Positions 51,104 through 60,278 of a stretch of 64,000 nucleotides of DNA are shown in pieces. This DNA is from Prevotella intermedia ATCC 25611 = DSM 20706 (lineage in GTDB: Bacteria > Bacteroidota > Bacteroidia > Bacteroidales > Bacteroidaceae). Where the stretch lies: contig NZ_CP019300.1 in the NCBI RefSeq assembly GCF_001953955.1, forward strand, positions 1,488,001 through 1,552,000, in the 5' to 3' direction. Each line of letters begins with the position of its first letter. Position 1 is the first letter of the stretch. The notes beneath the pieces were generated by a model, which was given only the letters and a program-made list of their open reading frames with translations, did no database searches and had not been told where the DNA came from. A program made the translations under genes and the position numbers.

Positions 51104-53077
51104 ATGCAAGAAGACAAATTAGCAACGATGAAGGAACTTGTTGATAAGCTCAACAAGGCTTCCGATACATATTACAACGGTCGGGCAGAAATGATGTCGG
51201 ACCACGAATGGGACGCAGCTTTCGACCAACTGAAACGTTTGGAGGAAGAAACGGGCACTATCCTACCCGACTCACCAACAGCCAACGTTAGCGCAGACAG
51301 CATAGCGGGCGAAAAGGAAGAACACGAATACCCTGCCCTTTCGCTTGCCAAGACAAAGAGTACAGCCGAACTTGCCAAATGGGCAGAAGGCAAACCCATT
51401 TGGCTTTCGTGGAAATTAGACGGTCTTACCTTGGTTGCTACATACGACAATGGCAAGTTGTCGAAGGTAGTAACGCGTGGCAACGGGCACATCGGCACCA
51501 ATATCACGCATCTTGCAAGTGCCATTGAAGGCATTTTGCCACAGATTGACAACACAGGACACATCGTTATCCGTGGCGAAGCCATCATCAGCTACACCGA
51601 CTTCAACGTGTTCAATATGGAAATGGGCGAAGAATATGCCAACCCACGCAACCTTGCATCGGGCTCGCTCACGCTGAAAAACATCGAAGCCGTGAAGTCG
51701 CGACACATTCGCTGGATACCTTTCACATTGGTTCATACCGACGAGGACATTGAATCGTGGGGAAGTCAGATGGACTTCTTGGAACAATTAGGCTTCAAAA
51801 CGGTAGAACACGAACAGATAACCCACCCTACGCAGGAAAGTATAGACGAGGTTATACAGAAGTGGACTGTCAAGTTGAACACCTTCGACTACCCTGTCGA
51901 TGGTCTGGTTATTTCGTACGACGACACCATATATGCCACTTCGGGAAGCGTTACAGGGCACCACGCCACACGGGCAGGCTATGCTTTCAAGTGGCAGGAC
52001 GAGAGTGCTGCGACCGAACTAGAACATATAGAATGGTCGTGTGCAGCCTCAACCATCTCGCCCGTTGCTGTTTTCAAACCTGTAAGTTTAGAAGGAACAA
52101 CCGTAAAACGTGCAAGTCTTTGCAACATATCGGAGTGCGAACGATTGGGAATAGGCGACAAGGGCACCAAAATAGAAGTGATAAAAGCCAACAAGATTAT
52201 TCCAAAGGTTATCAACGTTACAGAAACCGTCGGCACACTCGCCATTCCGCATACCTGCCCAGTGTGCAAGGCTGCCACCGAAGTGGTGGAAAGCGAAAGC
52301 AGTGCCACCAAGACGCTGCACTGCACCAACCCAGACTGCGCTGCAAAACAGCTGAAAAAGTTTGCCCGCTTTGTATCAAAAGAGGGTGTAAACATCGACG
52401 GACTTTCCGAACAAACCGTGCAGAAGTTCATCAATCTTGGTTGGGTGAAAGAATATGCCGACCTTTTTCATTTAGACGAACACGCCAACGAACTTCGCAC
52501 AATGGAAGGTTTTGGAAGCAAAAGCGTTTCAAATTTGCTGAAATCGATAGAGAAAGCAAGAACCGTAGAGGCTAAGAACTTTCTGTACGCATTGTTTATT
52601 CCACTCGTAGGACAAGATGTTTGCGCACGTTTGCTTTCGGCTTATCCCCTATCAGAACTCATTTCAACTGCACAAACCACCACCGACTTGGCCGTATTCT
52701 CTACCATTTCGGGCATTGGCCCCGAGAAAAGCACAAGTTTCGTGAAGTGGTTGCAAGACGAGAAAAACAAGAACATTGTTGAACACTTGCTTGCCGAACT
52801 CGAAATCAAAGAGGCTGCACCTATCGAAAAAGGCTCTCTGTGCAACGGACTGACCTTCGTTGTTACAGGCGATGTGCACCATTACAAGAACCGAAACGAG
52901 CTGAAAGCTTACATAGAAAGCCAAGGCGGAAAGGTTACGGGCAGCGTATCGAAATCGACAAACTACCTTATCAACAACGATATAAACAGCACATCGGGCA
53001 AGAATCAAAAGGCACGACAACTTGGAATAGACATTATTTCGGAAGAAGAGTTTATCAATAAATTCACAAACAATTAA
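51104..53077 (+). CDS. Divergent NAD-dependent DNA ligase (LigA paralogue)
   Basis: A 657-residue protein with the full LigA domain order: Ia domain, adenylation domain with the lysine motif WKLDG (about residue 105), OB fold, four-cysteine zinc finger (CPVCKAATEV and CTNPDCAAKQL), helix-hairpin-helix domain (GFGSKSVSNLLKSIEKA) and a C-terminal BRCT domain (LTFVVTGDVHHYKNRNEL). Several residues that are almost invariant in LigA differ: the Glu two before the lysine is Ser, RGDG is RGNG, VGRTG is CAAST, and the VVIK lysine is Ser. This suggests a second, specialised or weakened ligase. It ends the Nudix-B3/B4 operon. Confidence 0.85.
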   Translation: MQEDKLATMKELVDKLNKASDTYYNGRAEMMSDHEWDAAFDQLKRLEEETGTILPDSPTANVSADSIAGEKEEHEYPALSLAKTKSTAELAKWAEGKPIWLSWKLDGLTLVATYDNGKLSKVVTRGNGHIGTNITHLASAIEGILPQIDNTGHIVIRGEAIISYTDFNVFNMEMGEEYANPRNLASGSLTLKNIEAVKSRHIRWIPFTLVHTDEDIESWGSQMDFLEQLGFKTVEHEQITHPTQESIDEVIQKWTVKLNTFDYPVDGLVISYDDTIYATSGSVTGHHATRAGYAFKWQDESAATELEHIEWSCAASTISPVAVFKPVSLEGTTVKRASLCNISECERLGIGDKGTKIEVIKANKIIPKVINVTETVGTLAIPHTCPVCKAATEVVESESSATKTLHCTNPDCAAKQLKKFARFVSKEGVNIDGLSEQTVQKFINLGWVKEYADLFHLDEHANELRTMEGFGSKSVSNLLKSIEKARTVEAKNFLYALFIPLVGQDVCARLLSAYPLSELISTAQTTTDLAVFSTISGIGPEKSTSFVKWLQDEKNKNIVEHLLAELEIKEAAPIEKGSLCNGLTFVVTGDVHHYKNRNELKAYIESQGGKVTGSVSKSTNYLINNDINSTSGKNQKARQLGIDIISEEEFINKFTNN

Positions 53078-53097
53078 AAGTCGGGAAGCATAAAAAT

Positions 53098-53140
53098 ATC
53101 GCCATCACGGATAAAAACATATCTGTTGATGGCGGTATTT
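53098..53140 (+). terminator. Terminator after the ligase-like gene
   Basis: ATCGCCATCA pairs with TGATGGCGGTAT (one G-U), continuing inward with CGGAT/ATCTG, then ATTTTGTTAT; 20 bases past the stop. Confidence 0.75.
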
Positions 53141-53250
53141 TGTTATATCTCTACTACAAAGGCATTGCAGCGACACTATAAGCTATATTTCGGAACAGAA
53201 AAATTGAGCGTGAACAACTCATTTTATGAGTGAAAAAGAGGCGAAAATGT

Positions 53251-53438
53251 TGTAAATATTTTTCGCAAGCATAACTATTAGCTAAACTACTCGTTATCAA
53301 TACATTACAAAACCTATTGTTTTGCATTCCAAAAGCGTAGGTTTTGCACGGTAAAAGCGGCTCTTTTGCAACGCAAAACCTACGCTTTCGCAACGTCAAA
53401 ACGCAGTTAGCACTTTTTAAAGAAATTATCTTTACAAA
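53251..53438 (+). repeat. 188-bp palindromic repeat, copy H
   Basis: Plus orientation, alternative state (outer GCGTAG, middle GCGGCT), units at 53309, 53331, 53353, 53375 and 53397. About 100 bp to its right is a segment (53530-53565) shared in inverted form with the right flank of the insertion sequence. The rest of the 581-bp gap to 53658 shows nothing else. Confidence 0.95.
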
Positions 53439-53658
53439 ATCAACGCTGTTTCCTGCTTTTTCCAAACTGTTTTTATGCACGAGCAGTAACCTTGCCATGC
53501 GGTATGGTTTATCACGTTTATCATCTGCACTTTGCAGCTTCTTGGGTGTTAGGAACATGATAAATCACGCCCCTAAACATAGAAATCTGTGGTTTGTAAC
53601 AGGCAAAGAGTAAAATCACTCCTCCAATATAATTCTACAAGACTTGTGTTTCCCCTGC

Positions 53659-54573
53659 TTAAATAGAGTCTTCTGGCAAGCCCGAATTAGCATCAGAAGA
53701 TTTGCGTTTCGACGAAAATCCTAAGTCATCAAGCAGTTCATCAACAGCCGAACCAGCCATCTCTTTAATCTTATCAGTAGCAGGAGTTATTACATTCTCT
53801 TTCAATAGCTTTTCTGCTTCCTTTTGAAGTTCTGATTGAACATCTATTTCTGCTTTCTTGTAATACTTTTCTGTTGCCAATTTCAGCTGTTCTTTGTTCA
53901 GTGTGAACACATGATTGAGTACGCCCAACGAAACAATATAGCTTTTTCCACCAAAGTGAACCTTGCCCACCGAGCACACAAAATAGTTATCAACACTTAT
54001 CAAATTGTCCATAGCAGCGTCTACGACTTTCTTCGTAAACACATCATTGACCGTCTGCAATGCCTTTGAAAAGATGTCGTTGTCAGCATCTTTAGCCACT
54101 GCAGTGGCAGCATCGTTCACCGTAGAGGTTACAACATCAGACAAAACCCGCTTATGTTCTTCAGCCGAAGGACAAGTGAAGATTAGCAGACAAACAAATG
54201 CCACAAGCGAAACCAAAATGCCTGTAAGACAGCCGTGCTGCTTTTTATGCTTTTCAGGGGTGGCTTCTTCGACATAAGCATCTGCTACGGGGCGGGCTTC
54301 TACGTGCGGAATTTCATTGACAGGCTCACCATCGACAACCGCATCACACTCTAACACATTATCTTTATTACCAGTTTGTTGAGCGTTTTCATTCAGGTTT
54401 CCCATTAATATTACTCGCAACTCTTCTATTTGCCACGCAGGCGTCCAGTCTTCCGAGCCGTCAGGCAACACCAACGTAGTAGCTTCTATACCTCGTTCAG
54501 CAAGTTCCTTTATGCTATAAGGACCCCGCTTTTCATTGTCAATATTAATATAATATTCCATTTCTTCTGACAC
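53659..54573 (-). CDS. GYF_2-domain membrane protein
   Basis: A 304-residue protein with an N-terminal GYF_2 domain (EYYINIDNEKRGPYSIKELAERG, then WTPAWQIEELRVIL, residues 5-55), an acidic linker, and one membrane segment (CLTGILVSLVAFVCLLIF, about 112-130). A C-terminal domain of about 170 residues follows (VGKVHFGGKSYIVSLGVLNHVFTL, then a helical Lys/Glu-rich tail). GYF_2 domains bind short proline-rich or hydrophobic peptides on the cytoplasmic side. The C-terminal domain resembles small uncharacterised periplasmic domains; function unknown. It is transcribed divergently from ffh. Confidence 0.8.
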   Translation of the reverse strand: MSEEMEYYINIDNEKRGPYSIKELAERGIEATTLVLPDGSEDWTPAWQIEELRVILMGNLNENAQQTGNKDNVLECDAVVDGEPVNEIPHVEARPVADAYVEEATPEKHKKQHGCLTGILVSLVAFVCLLIFTCPSAEEHKRVLSDVVTSTVNDAATAVAKDADNDIFSKALQTVNDVFTKKVVDAAMDNLISVDNYFVCSVGKVHFGGKSYIVSLGVLNHVFTLNKEQLKLATEKYYKKAEIDVQSELQKEAEKLLKENVITPATDKIKEMAGSAVDELLDDLGFSSKRKSSDANSGLPEDSI

Positions 54574-54714
54574 TATTTTAAAATATTAATCATTACAGAC
54601 TGCGAAATTATACATTATTTCCAAAACAAGCAAGGGTTCAGTTTAATTTTATTCGTTAATGATTTTCATCAGACTATAAAAACTATGAACAACGAAAAAA
54701 AGTTACGTTTTTTC

Positions 54715-54745
54715 TTGTTGTTATTTACCTTATTTATTATCTTTG
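54715..54745 (+). promoter_or_regulatory. Promoter of ffh
   Basis: TTG at 54715-54717 and TATCTTTG at 54738-54745, 20 bases apart. It lies inside what would be an N-terminal extension of Ffh, which supports the later start at 54778. Confidence 0.75.
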
Positions 54746-54777
54746 CATATATTTCGAAAAAAGTACACTATAATATA

Positions 54778-56130
54778 ATGTTTGAAAATTTAAGTGACCG
54801 TCTTGACCGCTCCTTTAAAATATTGAAGGGTGAAGGCAAGATTACGGAAATAAACGTAGCGGAAACGCTGAAAGATGTTCGTAGGGCATTGTTAGATGCC
54901 GACGTCAATTACAAAGTTGCAAAAACGTTTACCGATACCGTAAAGCAAAAGGCTTTGGGTATGAACGTATTGACAGCCGTAAAGCCTGGACAGCTTATGG
55001 TGAAAATCGTTCACGACGAGTTGGCAGAATTGATGGGCGGCGATGCCGTAGGAATAAAATTAGAAAACAAGCCTGCTATCATCTTGATGAGCGGTTTGCA
55101 AGGTTCGGGTAAGACAACCTTTTCGGGTAAGTTAGCGAACCTTCTGAAAACAAAAGAGCACAAGAAGCCACTGCTTGTAGCCTGCGACGTATATCGTCCT
55201 GCTGCTATTCAGCAACTCAATGTTGTAGGCGAATCGGTAGGCGTACCTGTATATAGCGAACCTGAAAACAAGAACGTGAATGCCATTGCAGAGAATGCTA
55301 TCAAGCAAGCAAAGGCAAATGGAAACGATGTGGTTATCATCGACACCGCTGGTCGCTTGGCGGTTGATGCGGAAATGATGGACGAAATAGAAAGTCTGAA
55401 GAACCATGTAAACCCTGACGAAGTATTGTTCGTTGTGGACTCGATGACGGGTCAGGACGCAGTAAATACAGCAAAGGAATTTAACGACAGATTGAACTTC
55501 GACGGAGTTGTACTTACAAAGCTCGACGGCGATACACGCGGTGGTGCCGCACTGTCTATTCGTACAGTCGTAACAAAGCCTATCAAGTTCATCGGTACAG
55601 GCGAAAAGATGGAAGCACTCGATGTTTTCCACCCCAGCCGAATGGCAGACCGTATCTTGGGAATGGGCGATGTTGTTTCGCTTGTTGAACGTGCGCAAGA
55701 GCAATTCGACGAGGAAGAGGCGAAAAGACTGCAGAAGAAGATTCAGAAAAATAAATTCGACTTCAACGATTTCTACAACCAGATACAGCAAATCAAGAAG
55801 ATGGGTAATCTGAAAGACCTTGCTGCAATGATTCCAGGTGTAGGAAAAGCCATTCGCGACGTAGATATTGACGACAATGCATTCAAGGGTATAGAGGCCA
55901 TCATACAGAGTATGACACCAAAGGAAAGAACAAACCCAGAGGTGTTGAACAATTCTCGCCGTCAGCGCATTGCAAAAGGCTCAGGCACGAATATACAAGA
56001 GGTGAACAGACTTGTAAAACAATTCGAGCAAACACGCAAGATGATGAAAATGGTTACAGGTTCTAAGATGGCAGGAATGATGGGCAAGATGAAGAATATG
56101 CCTGGTATGCCAAAGATGCCGAAACTATAA
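54778..56130 (+). CDS. ffh: Signal recognition particle protein Ffh
   Basis: Binds signal sequences and 4.5S RNA and targets ribosomes to the membrane with FtsY. The ATG at 54778 gives the normal 450-residue protein beginning [14 protein letters not shown]; an in-frame ATG at 54685 would add a hydrophobic 31 residues upstream of the promoter-like box. Seen are the N domain, the GTPase motifs [21 protein letters not shown] and [11 protein letters not shown], and the M domain with [16 protein letters not shown] and a methionine-rich tail ([20 protein letters not shown]). Confidence 0.97.
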   Translation: MFENLSDRLDRSFKILKGEGKITEINVAETLKDVRRALLDADVNYKVAKTFTDTVKQKALGMNVLTAVKPGQLMVKIVHDELAELMGGDAVGIKLENKPAIILMSGLQGSGKTTFSGKLANLLKTKEHKKPLLVACDVYRPAAIQQLNVVGESVGVPVYSEPENKNVNAIAENAIKQAKANGNDVVIIDTAGRLAVDAEMMDEIESLKNHVNPDEVLFVVDSMTGQDAVNTAKEFNDRLNFDGVVLTKLDGDTRGGAALSIRTVVTKPIKFIGTGEKMEALDVFHPSRMADRILGMGDVVSLVERAQEQFDEEEAKRLQKKIQKNKFDFNDFYNQIQQIKKMGNLKDLAAMIPGVGKAIRDVDIDDNAFKGIEAIIQSMTPKERTNPEVLNNSRRQRIAKGSGTNIQEVNRLVKQFEQTRKMMKMVTGSKMAGMMGKMKNMPGMPKMPKL

Positions 56131-56170
56131 TACAAATAAAAACAATATTAAACCTACAGTTCAAGACCTT

Positions 56171-57055
56171 ATGGATTACAAACTTATCGACGGAAAAGCT
56201 ACCGCAACAGCTATTAAAAAGGAAATTGCGGAAGAAGTACGCAAAATCGTTGAGGCTGGTGGAAAGCAGCCACATCTCGCAGCCGTACTCGTAGGACACG
56301 ACGGCGGAAGCGAAACTTACGTAAAGAACAAAGTGCTTGCCTGCGAGGCTTGCGGTTTCAAATCTTCGCTGATTCGTTTTGAAAGCGATGTTACGGAAGA
56401 AGAATTGCTCGCTTGCGTAGACAAATTGAATAACGACGATGATGTTGATGGATTTATCATGCAACTTCCATTGCCAGCACACATCGACGAACAGAAGATT
56501 ATCATGGCAGTAGACTATCGCAAGGATGTCGATGGTTTCCACCCAATCAATGTTGGACGTATGTCTATTGGCTTGCCTTGCTTCATTTCTGCTACACCAT
56601 TAGGTATGCTGACTTTGCTTCAACACTACAACATTCCAACTTCAGGAAAGAAGTGTGTTGTGCTCGGAAGAAGCAATATCGTAGGTAAACCAATGGCACA
56701 GCTGATGATGCAAAAGCAGTTCGGTGATGCTACTGTTACCGTATGCCACTCACGTTCAAAGACTTTGAAGGAAGAGTGCTTGGCAGCTGACATTATCATC
56801 GCAGCTATCGGTAAGCCCGAATTTGTTACAGCCGATATGGTAAAAGAAGGTGCTGTCGTACTCGACGTAGGTACTACCCGCGTTCCAGCCCCATCTCGAC
56901 CAAGCGGTTTCCGCTTGACAGGCGATGTTAAGTTCGACGAGGTCGCACCAAAATGCTCTTACATTACACCAGTTCCAGGCGGTGTAGGTCCTATGACCAT
57001 CTGTTCCTTGATGAAAAACACACTTGCAGCGGGCAAGAAGGAATACTATAAATAA
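56171..57055 (+). CDS. folD: Methylenetetrahydrofolate dehydrogenase / methenyltetrahydrofolate cyclohydrolase
   Basis: Interconverts 5,10-methylene-THF and 10-formyl-THF. The 294-residue bifunctional enzyme has the catalytic [13 protein letters not shown] (Lys near residue 56), [26 protein letters not shown], the NADP-binding [16 protein letters not shown] and the closing [19 protein letters not shown]. It lies 40 bases after ffh. It can use the one-carbon units made by the glycine cleavage system encoded at 14341-20227. Confidence 0.97.
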   Translation: MDYKLIDGKATATAIKKEIAEEVRKIVEAGGKQPHLAAVLVGHDGGSETYVKNKVLACEACGFKSSLIRFESDVTEEELLACVDKLNNDDDVDGFIMQLPLPAHIDEQKIIMAVDYRKDVDGFHPINVGRMSIGLPCFISATPLGMLTLLQHYNIPTSGKKCVVLGRSNIVGKPMAQLMMQKQFGDATVTVCHSRSKTLKEECLAADIIIAAIGKPEFVTADMVKEGAVVLDVGTTRVPAPSRPSGFRLTGDVKFDEVAPKCSYITPVPGGVGPMTICSLMKNTLAAGKKEYYK

Positions 57056-57070
57056 AACGACAATAAATAA

Positions 57071-57095
57071 AGGTGGGGAATTTAGTTTCCCACCT
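57071..57095 (+). other. Hairpin between folD and the oxidoreductase operon
   Basis: AGGTGGGGAA against TTTCCCACCT, ten pairs with one mismatch and a 5-base loop. No T-run follows, so it may be a weak terminator or processing hairpin. Confidence 0.5.
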
Positions 57096-57134
57096 AACTA
57101 CAACATAAACAAACTATAAAAGGAAGGAGGAATT

Positions 57135-57317
57135 ATGATGACCGCGGAAGAATATTTCCGAGAGGGCAACGAGTACAGAAAGAAAGGCGATTTTAAAAGT
57201 GCAATGAATTGTTATTTAGAGGCTATAGAACTCGACCCAGAGTCTCCAGCCTTGGAAGCAAAGAAAATGCTAGAAGACATTTTTAATTTTTACAACAAGG
57301 ACGCTTATAATCCTTAA
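57135..57317 (+). CDS. 60-residue TPR microprotein heading the oxidoreductase operon
   Basis: A 60-residue protein that is essentially one and a half tetratricopeptide repeats (AEEYFREGNEYRKKGDFKSAM, then NCYLEAIELDPESPALEAKK) with a short aromatic tail (FNFYNKDAYNP). It has an unusually strong Shine-Dalgarno run for this genome (AGGAAGGAGG at 57121-57130), which argues that it is a real, well translated gene; ATG at 57138 is an alternative start. It is followed by the ferredoxin-like subunit after 13 bases. An assembly or docking role for the complex is an inference. Confidence 0.85.
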   Translation: MMTAEEYFREGNEYRKKGDFKSAMNCYLEAIELDPESPALEAKKMLEDIFNFYNKDAYNP

Positions 57318-57330
57318 AAATACAAAAACA

Positions 57331-57564
57331 ATGAGCAAGATGAAAGGAGCAATTGTCGTAAACTCCGACAGATGCAAAGGATGCCAATTGTGTATTGTTG
57401 CATGTCCAAAAGATGTAATAGACATAGCTCAGAAAAAAGTTAATAGCCACGGATACGCATATGTTGAACCTGCACATATTGACTTGTGCATAGGTTGTGC
57501 GGCATGTGCAACAGTGTGTCCGGACGGTTGTATCACAGTATACAGAAAAAGAGTGGAGGAATAA
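57331..57564 (+). CDS. 2-oxoacid:ferredoxin oxidoreductase, delta (2[4Fe-4S]) subunit
   Basis: A 77-residue bacterial ferredoxin-type protein with two cluster motifs, CKGCQLCIVACP (residues 15-26) and CIGCAACATVCP (about 53-64). It passes electrons from the TPP-bearing catalytic subunits to free ferredoxin. It is followed by the alpha, beta and gamma subunits with gaps of 3, 20 and 22 bases, the delta-alpha-beta-gamma order of the Kor/Vor type. Whether the enzyme oxidises 2-oxoglutarate or branched-chain 2-oxoacids cannot be settled by sequence alone. Confidence 0.93.
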   Translation: MSKMKGAIVVNSDRCKGCQLCIVACPKDVIDIAQKKVNSHGYAYVEPAHIDLCIGCAACATVCPDGCITVYRKRVEE

Positions 57565-57567
57565 AGA

Positions 57568-58653
57568 ATGGCAGAACAAGAAGTAACATTAATGAAAGGC
57601 AACGAAGCCATAGCGCACGCTGCCATACGTTGTGGTGCAGATGGATATTTCGGCTATCCTATTACCCCACAGAGTGAAATAATTGAAACATTCGCACTGC
57701 TGAAACCATGGGAAACAACAGGCATGGTTGTATTGCAAGCTGAAAGCGAAACATCATCAATCAATATGATTTATGGTGGTGCAGGTACTGGAAAGCGAGT
57801 ACTGACGTCTTCGTCTTCACCAGGTATAGCACTGATGCAAGAAGGCATTAGCTACATGGCAGGTGCAGAATTGCCAGGCGTTTTCGTAAACGTACAGCGT
57901 GGAGGCCCGGGCTTGGGCACTATCCAGCCAAGTCAGAGCGACTATTTCCAAGCCACAAGAGGCGGTGGAAATGGCGACTACAATGTGATTGTATTGGCAC
58001 CAAACTCTGTTCAAGAGATGGCAGACTTTGTAGATTTGGCTTTTGAACTGGCGTTTAAGTATCGCAATCCTGCGATGATTCTTTCAGACGGAGTTATCGG
58101 TCAGATGATGGAAAAGGTTGTATTGCCGCCGATAAAACCACGCCGCACAGAAGAAGAAATAGAAAAAGAATGCCCATGGGCAAGTATGGGACGTAAAGTA
58201 GGACGCGAACCAAACGTCATTACATCGCTTGAGCTGAAATCGGAAGTAATGGAAAAGAGAAACTTACACTTACAAGAGAAGTATAAGACCATTCGAGAAA
58301 CCGAGACACGCTTTGAGACAAATCTGTGCGAAGACGCTGACTACATCATTGTAAGTTTCGGCAGTGCTTCCCGTATAGGCGAAAAAGCAGTAGAGCTTGC
58401 ACGCGAACAAAGCCTGAAGGTTGGGCTATTCCGCCCTATCACTCTATGGCCATTCCCAAGTAAAGAGCTTGTAGAAATCTCAAAAGGCAAGAAAGGAATA
58501 TTAGTAAGCGAGATTAATGCTGGCCAAATGGTTCAAGACGTGAAACTCGCCATCGATGGTGCCCTTCCAGTTGCACACTTTGGAAGATTGGGTGGTATCG
58601 TTCCTGACCCAGAAGAGATTGTAGAAGCACTAAAAGATAAACTTATAAAATAA
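57568..58653 (+). CDS. vorB: 2-oxoacid:ferredoxin oxidoreductase, alpha subunit (VorB/KorA-like)
   Basis: A 361-residue alpha subunit. Its N-terminal pyrophosphate-type domain shows MKGNEAIAHAAIRCGADGYF and GYPITPQSEI (residues 8-36); SSSPGIALMQEGISYMAGAE and NVQRGGPGLGTIQPSQSDYF follow. The C-terminal domain (KVGLFRPITLWPFPSKELVE) is a transketolase-like C domain. It carries part of the coenzyme A and 2-oxoacid site. Homologues in this phylum are usually named 3-methyl-2-oxobutanoate dehydrogenase VorB; KorA is the alternative. A GGAGG sequence precedes the start. Confidence 0.92.
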   Translation: MAEQEVTLMKGNEAIAHAAIRCGADGYFGYPITPQSEIIETFALLKPWETTGMVVLQAESETSSINMIYGGAGTGKRVLTSSSSPGIALMQEGISYMAGAELPGVFVNVQRGGPGLGTIQPSQSDYFQATRGGGNGDYNVIVLAPNSVQEMADFVDLAFELAFKYRNPAMILSDGVIGQMMEKVVLPPIKPRRTEEEIEKECPWASMGRKVGREPNVITSLELKSEVMEKRNLHLQEKYKTIRETETRFETNLCEDADYIIVSFGSASRIGEKAVELAREQSLKVGLFRPITLWPFPSKELVEISKGKKGILVSEINAGQMVQDVKLAIDGALPVAHFGRLGGIVPDPEEIVEALKDKLIK

Positions 58654-58673
58654 GAAATCGGAGGAATTGCCCA

Positions 58674-59444
58674 ATGGCAGCAAATAATATAATTTCACCA
58701 GAAAACTTGGTGTACGCAAAACCCAAACTAATGAACGACACGACAATGCACTATTGTCCAGGTTGTTCGCATGGTGTTGTGCATAAGCTCGTAGCAGAGG
58801 TTATTGCCGACATGGGTATGGAAGAAAAAACAATTGGAGTAAGTCCTGTCGGCTGTGCAGTATTCGCTTACCGCTATATTGACATTGATTGGCAAGAAGC
58901 AGCACACGGAAGAGCACCCGCAGTAGCCACTGGTATCAAACGTCTTTGGCCAGACCGCTTGGTATTTACATATCAAGGCGATGGCGACTTGGCTTGTATC
59001 GGAACAGCAGAGACGATACACGCTCTCAACAGAGGTGAGAACATTACAATCATCTTCATAAATAATGCAATCTATGGAATGACTGGAGGACAAATGGCAC
59101 CAACTACCTTGATAGGTCAGAAAACAGCTACTTGCCCCTTCGGACGAACTCCAGACATACACGGTTATCCGCTCAACATGACCGACTTGGCAAGCCGATT
59201 AGAAGGAACTTGCTATGTTACCCGACAAAGTGTTGATACCGTTGCATCTATCAATAAAGCAAAGAAAGCCATTCGTAAGGCTTTCGAGGCAAGTATGCTG
59301 GGTAAGGGCAGCTCACTTGTTGAAATTGTAGCCACATGTAATAGTGGTTGGAAACTTTCTCCAGCACAAGCCAACGAATGGATGCGCGAGAATATGTTCC
59401 CCCATTATCAAAAGGGCGACCTTAAAGATGAAACGGGAATATAA
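58674..59444 (+). CDS. 2-oxoacid:ferredoxin oxidoreductase, beta (TPP-binding) subunit
   Basis: A 256-residue TPP-binding subunit: CPGCSHGVVHKLVAEVI (about 28-44), VGCAVFAYRYIDID, the TPP/Mg motif in YQGDGDLACIGTAE, then NNAIYGMTGGQMAPTT. It forms the catalytic core with the alpha subunit, decarboxylating the 2-oxoacid and forming the acyl-CoA. A good GGAGG site precedes the ATG. Third catalytic gene of the operon. Confidence 0.94.
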   Translation: MAANNIISPENLVYAKPKLMNDTTMHYCPGCSHGVVHKLVAEVIADMGMEEKTIGVSPVGCAVFAYRYIDIDWQEAAHGRAPAVATGIKRLWPDRLVFTYQGDGDLACIGTAETIHALNRGENITIIFINNAIYGMTGGQMAPTTLIGQKTATCPFGRTPDIHGYPLNMTDLASRLEGTCYVTRQSVDTVASINKAKKAIRKAFEASMLGKGSSLVEIVATCNSGWKLSPAQANEWMRENMFPHYQKGDLKDETGI

Positions 59445-59466
59445 CCCAACTTAAAGCATTTACAGT

Positions 59467-60015
59467 ATGAAGAAAGAGATTATAATTAGCGGTTTCGGAG
59501 GACAAGGCGTTCTCTCTATGGGAAAAATATTAGCCTATTCGGGACTTATGGAAGACAAAGAGGTAACATGGATGCCCGCTTACGGTCCTGAACAACGTGG
59601 CGGAACTGCAAATGTTACGGTCATTGTAAGCGACGAACGTATATCATCTCCTATTTTAAGTAAGTATGATGTTGCGATTGTGTTGAACCAACCCTCACTC
59701 GAAAAATTTGAGGAAAAGGTAAAACCGGGTGGCATACTTATATATGATGGATTTGGAATACTGAATCCACCCACTCGTACCGACATAAAAGTTTATTGCA
59801 TTGATGCAATGAACAAGGCTGCTGAAATGAAAAACTCTAAAGTTTTCAATATGATAGTACTTGGCGGACTGCTCAAGGTTTGTCCTATTATAAGTATGGA
59901 AGGATTAAACAAAGCATTGTTCAAGACACTACCCGAACGCCACCATCACTTAATTCCTTTAAATATGGAAGCCGTAGAAATTGGTGGCAGCATAATAAAA
60001 GAAGTGCAAAAGTAA
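59467..60015 (+). CDS. 2-oxoacid:ferredoxin oxidoreductase, gamma subunit
   Basis: A 182-residue gamma subunit with the family start IIISGFGGQGVLSMGKILAYSG and the segments WMPAYGPEQRGGTANVTVIVSD and VLNQPSLEKFEEKVKPGGI. It completes the four-subunit enzyme. The operon is closed 25 bases later by a clear terminator, so the unit is TPR-delta-alpha-beta-gamma. Confidence 0.94.
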   Translation: MKKEIIISGFGGQGVLSMGKILAYSGLMEDKEVTWMPAYGPEQRGGTANVTVIVSDERISSPILSKYDVAIVLNQPSLEKFEEKVKPGGILIYDGFGILNPPTRTDIKVYCIDAMNKAAEMKNSKVFNMIVLGGLLKVCPIISMEGLNKALFKTLPERHHHLIPLNMEAVEIGGSIIKEVQK

Positions 60016-60039
60016 TATTTAGTTACTTCTACATTTTAC

Positions 60040-60074
60040 AAGAGACCCTTGGCTAAAATGCTAAAGGGTCTCTT
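60040..60074 (+). terminator. Terminator of the oxidoreductase operon
   Basis: A perfect 11-bp stem (AAGAGACCCTT with AAGGGTCTCTT) and a 13-base loop, then TATTTATA. Confidence 0.85.
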
Positions 60075-60195
60075 TATTTATACCTTTTGGTAATACAAAG
60101 AACTGTTATAAAACAAATAATTAAACAGTTTTTTAAGTTATTCGTCCTGTTTTATACCTAAAAATGGACTTTTCAGCCACTTTTCAGCAAAAACA

Positions 60196-60227
60196 TTTGG
60201 TTGTTTGCGTAATTTTTTATTACTTTG
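60196..60227 (+). promoter_or_regulatory. Promoter of the OmpA-family gene
   Basis: TTTG at 60196-60199 and TTACTTTG at 60220-60227 (one mismatch from TAnnTTTG), 20 bases apart; leader about 45 bases. Confidence 0.7.
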
Positions 60228-60278
60228 CATTGTAGTTATAGTACATTATTTTTTTAAGTATTAATAAATTTAGGAAAA

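Noticed and set aside
54685..54777. A 31-residue hydrophobic N-terminal extension of Ffh
   Set aside because: A promoter box lies inside it, Ffh homologues start at MFENLSDRL, and a membrane anchor would be abnormal for this protein.
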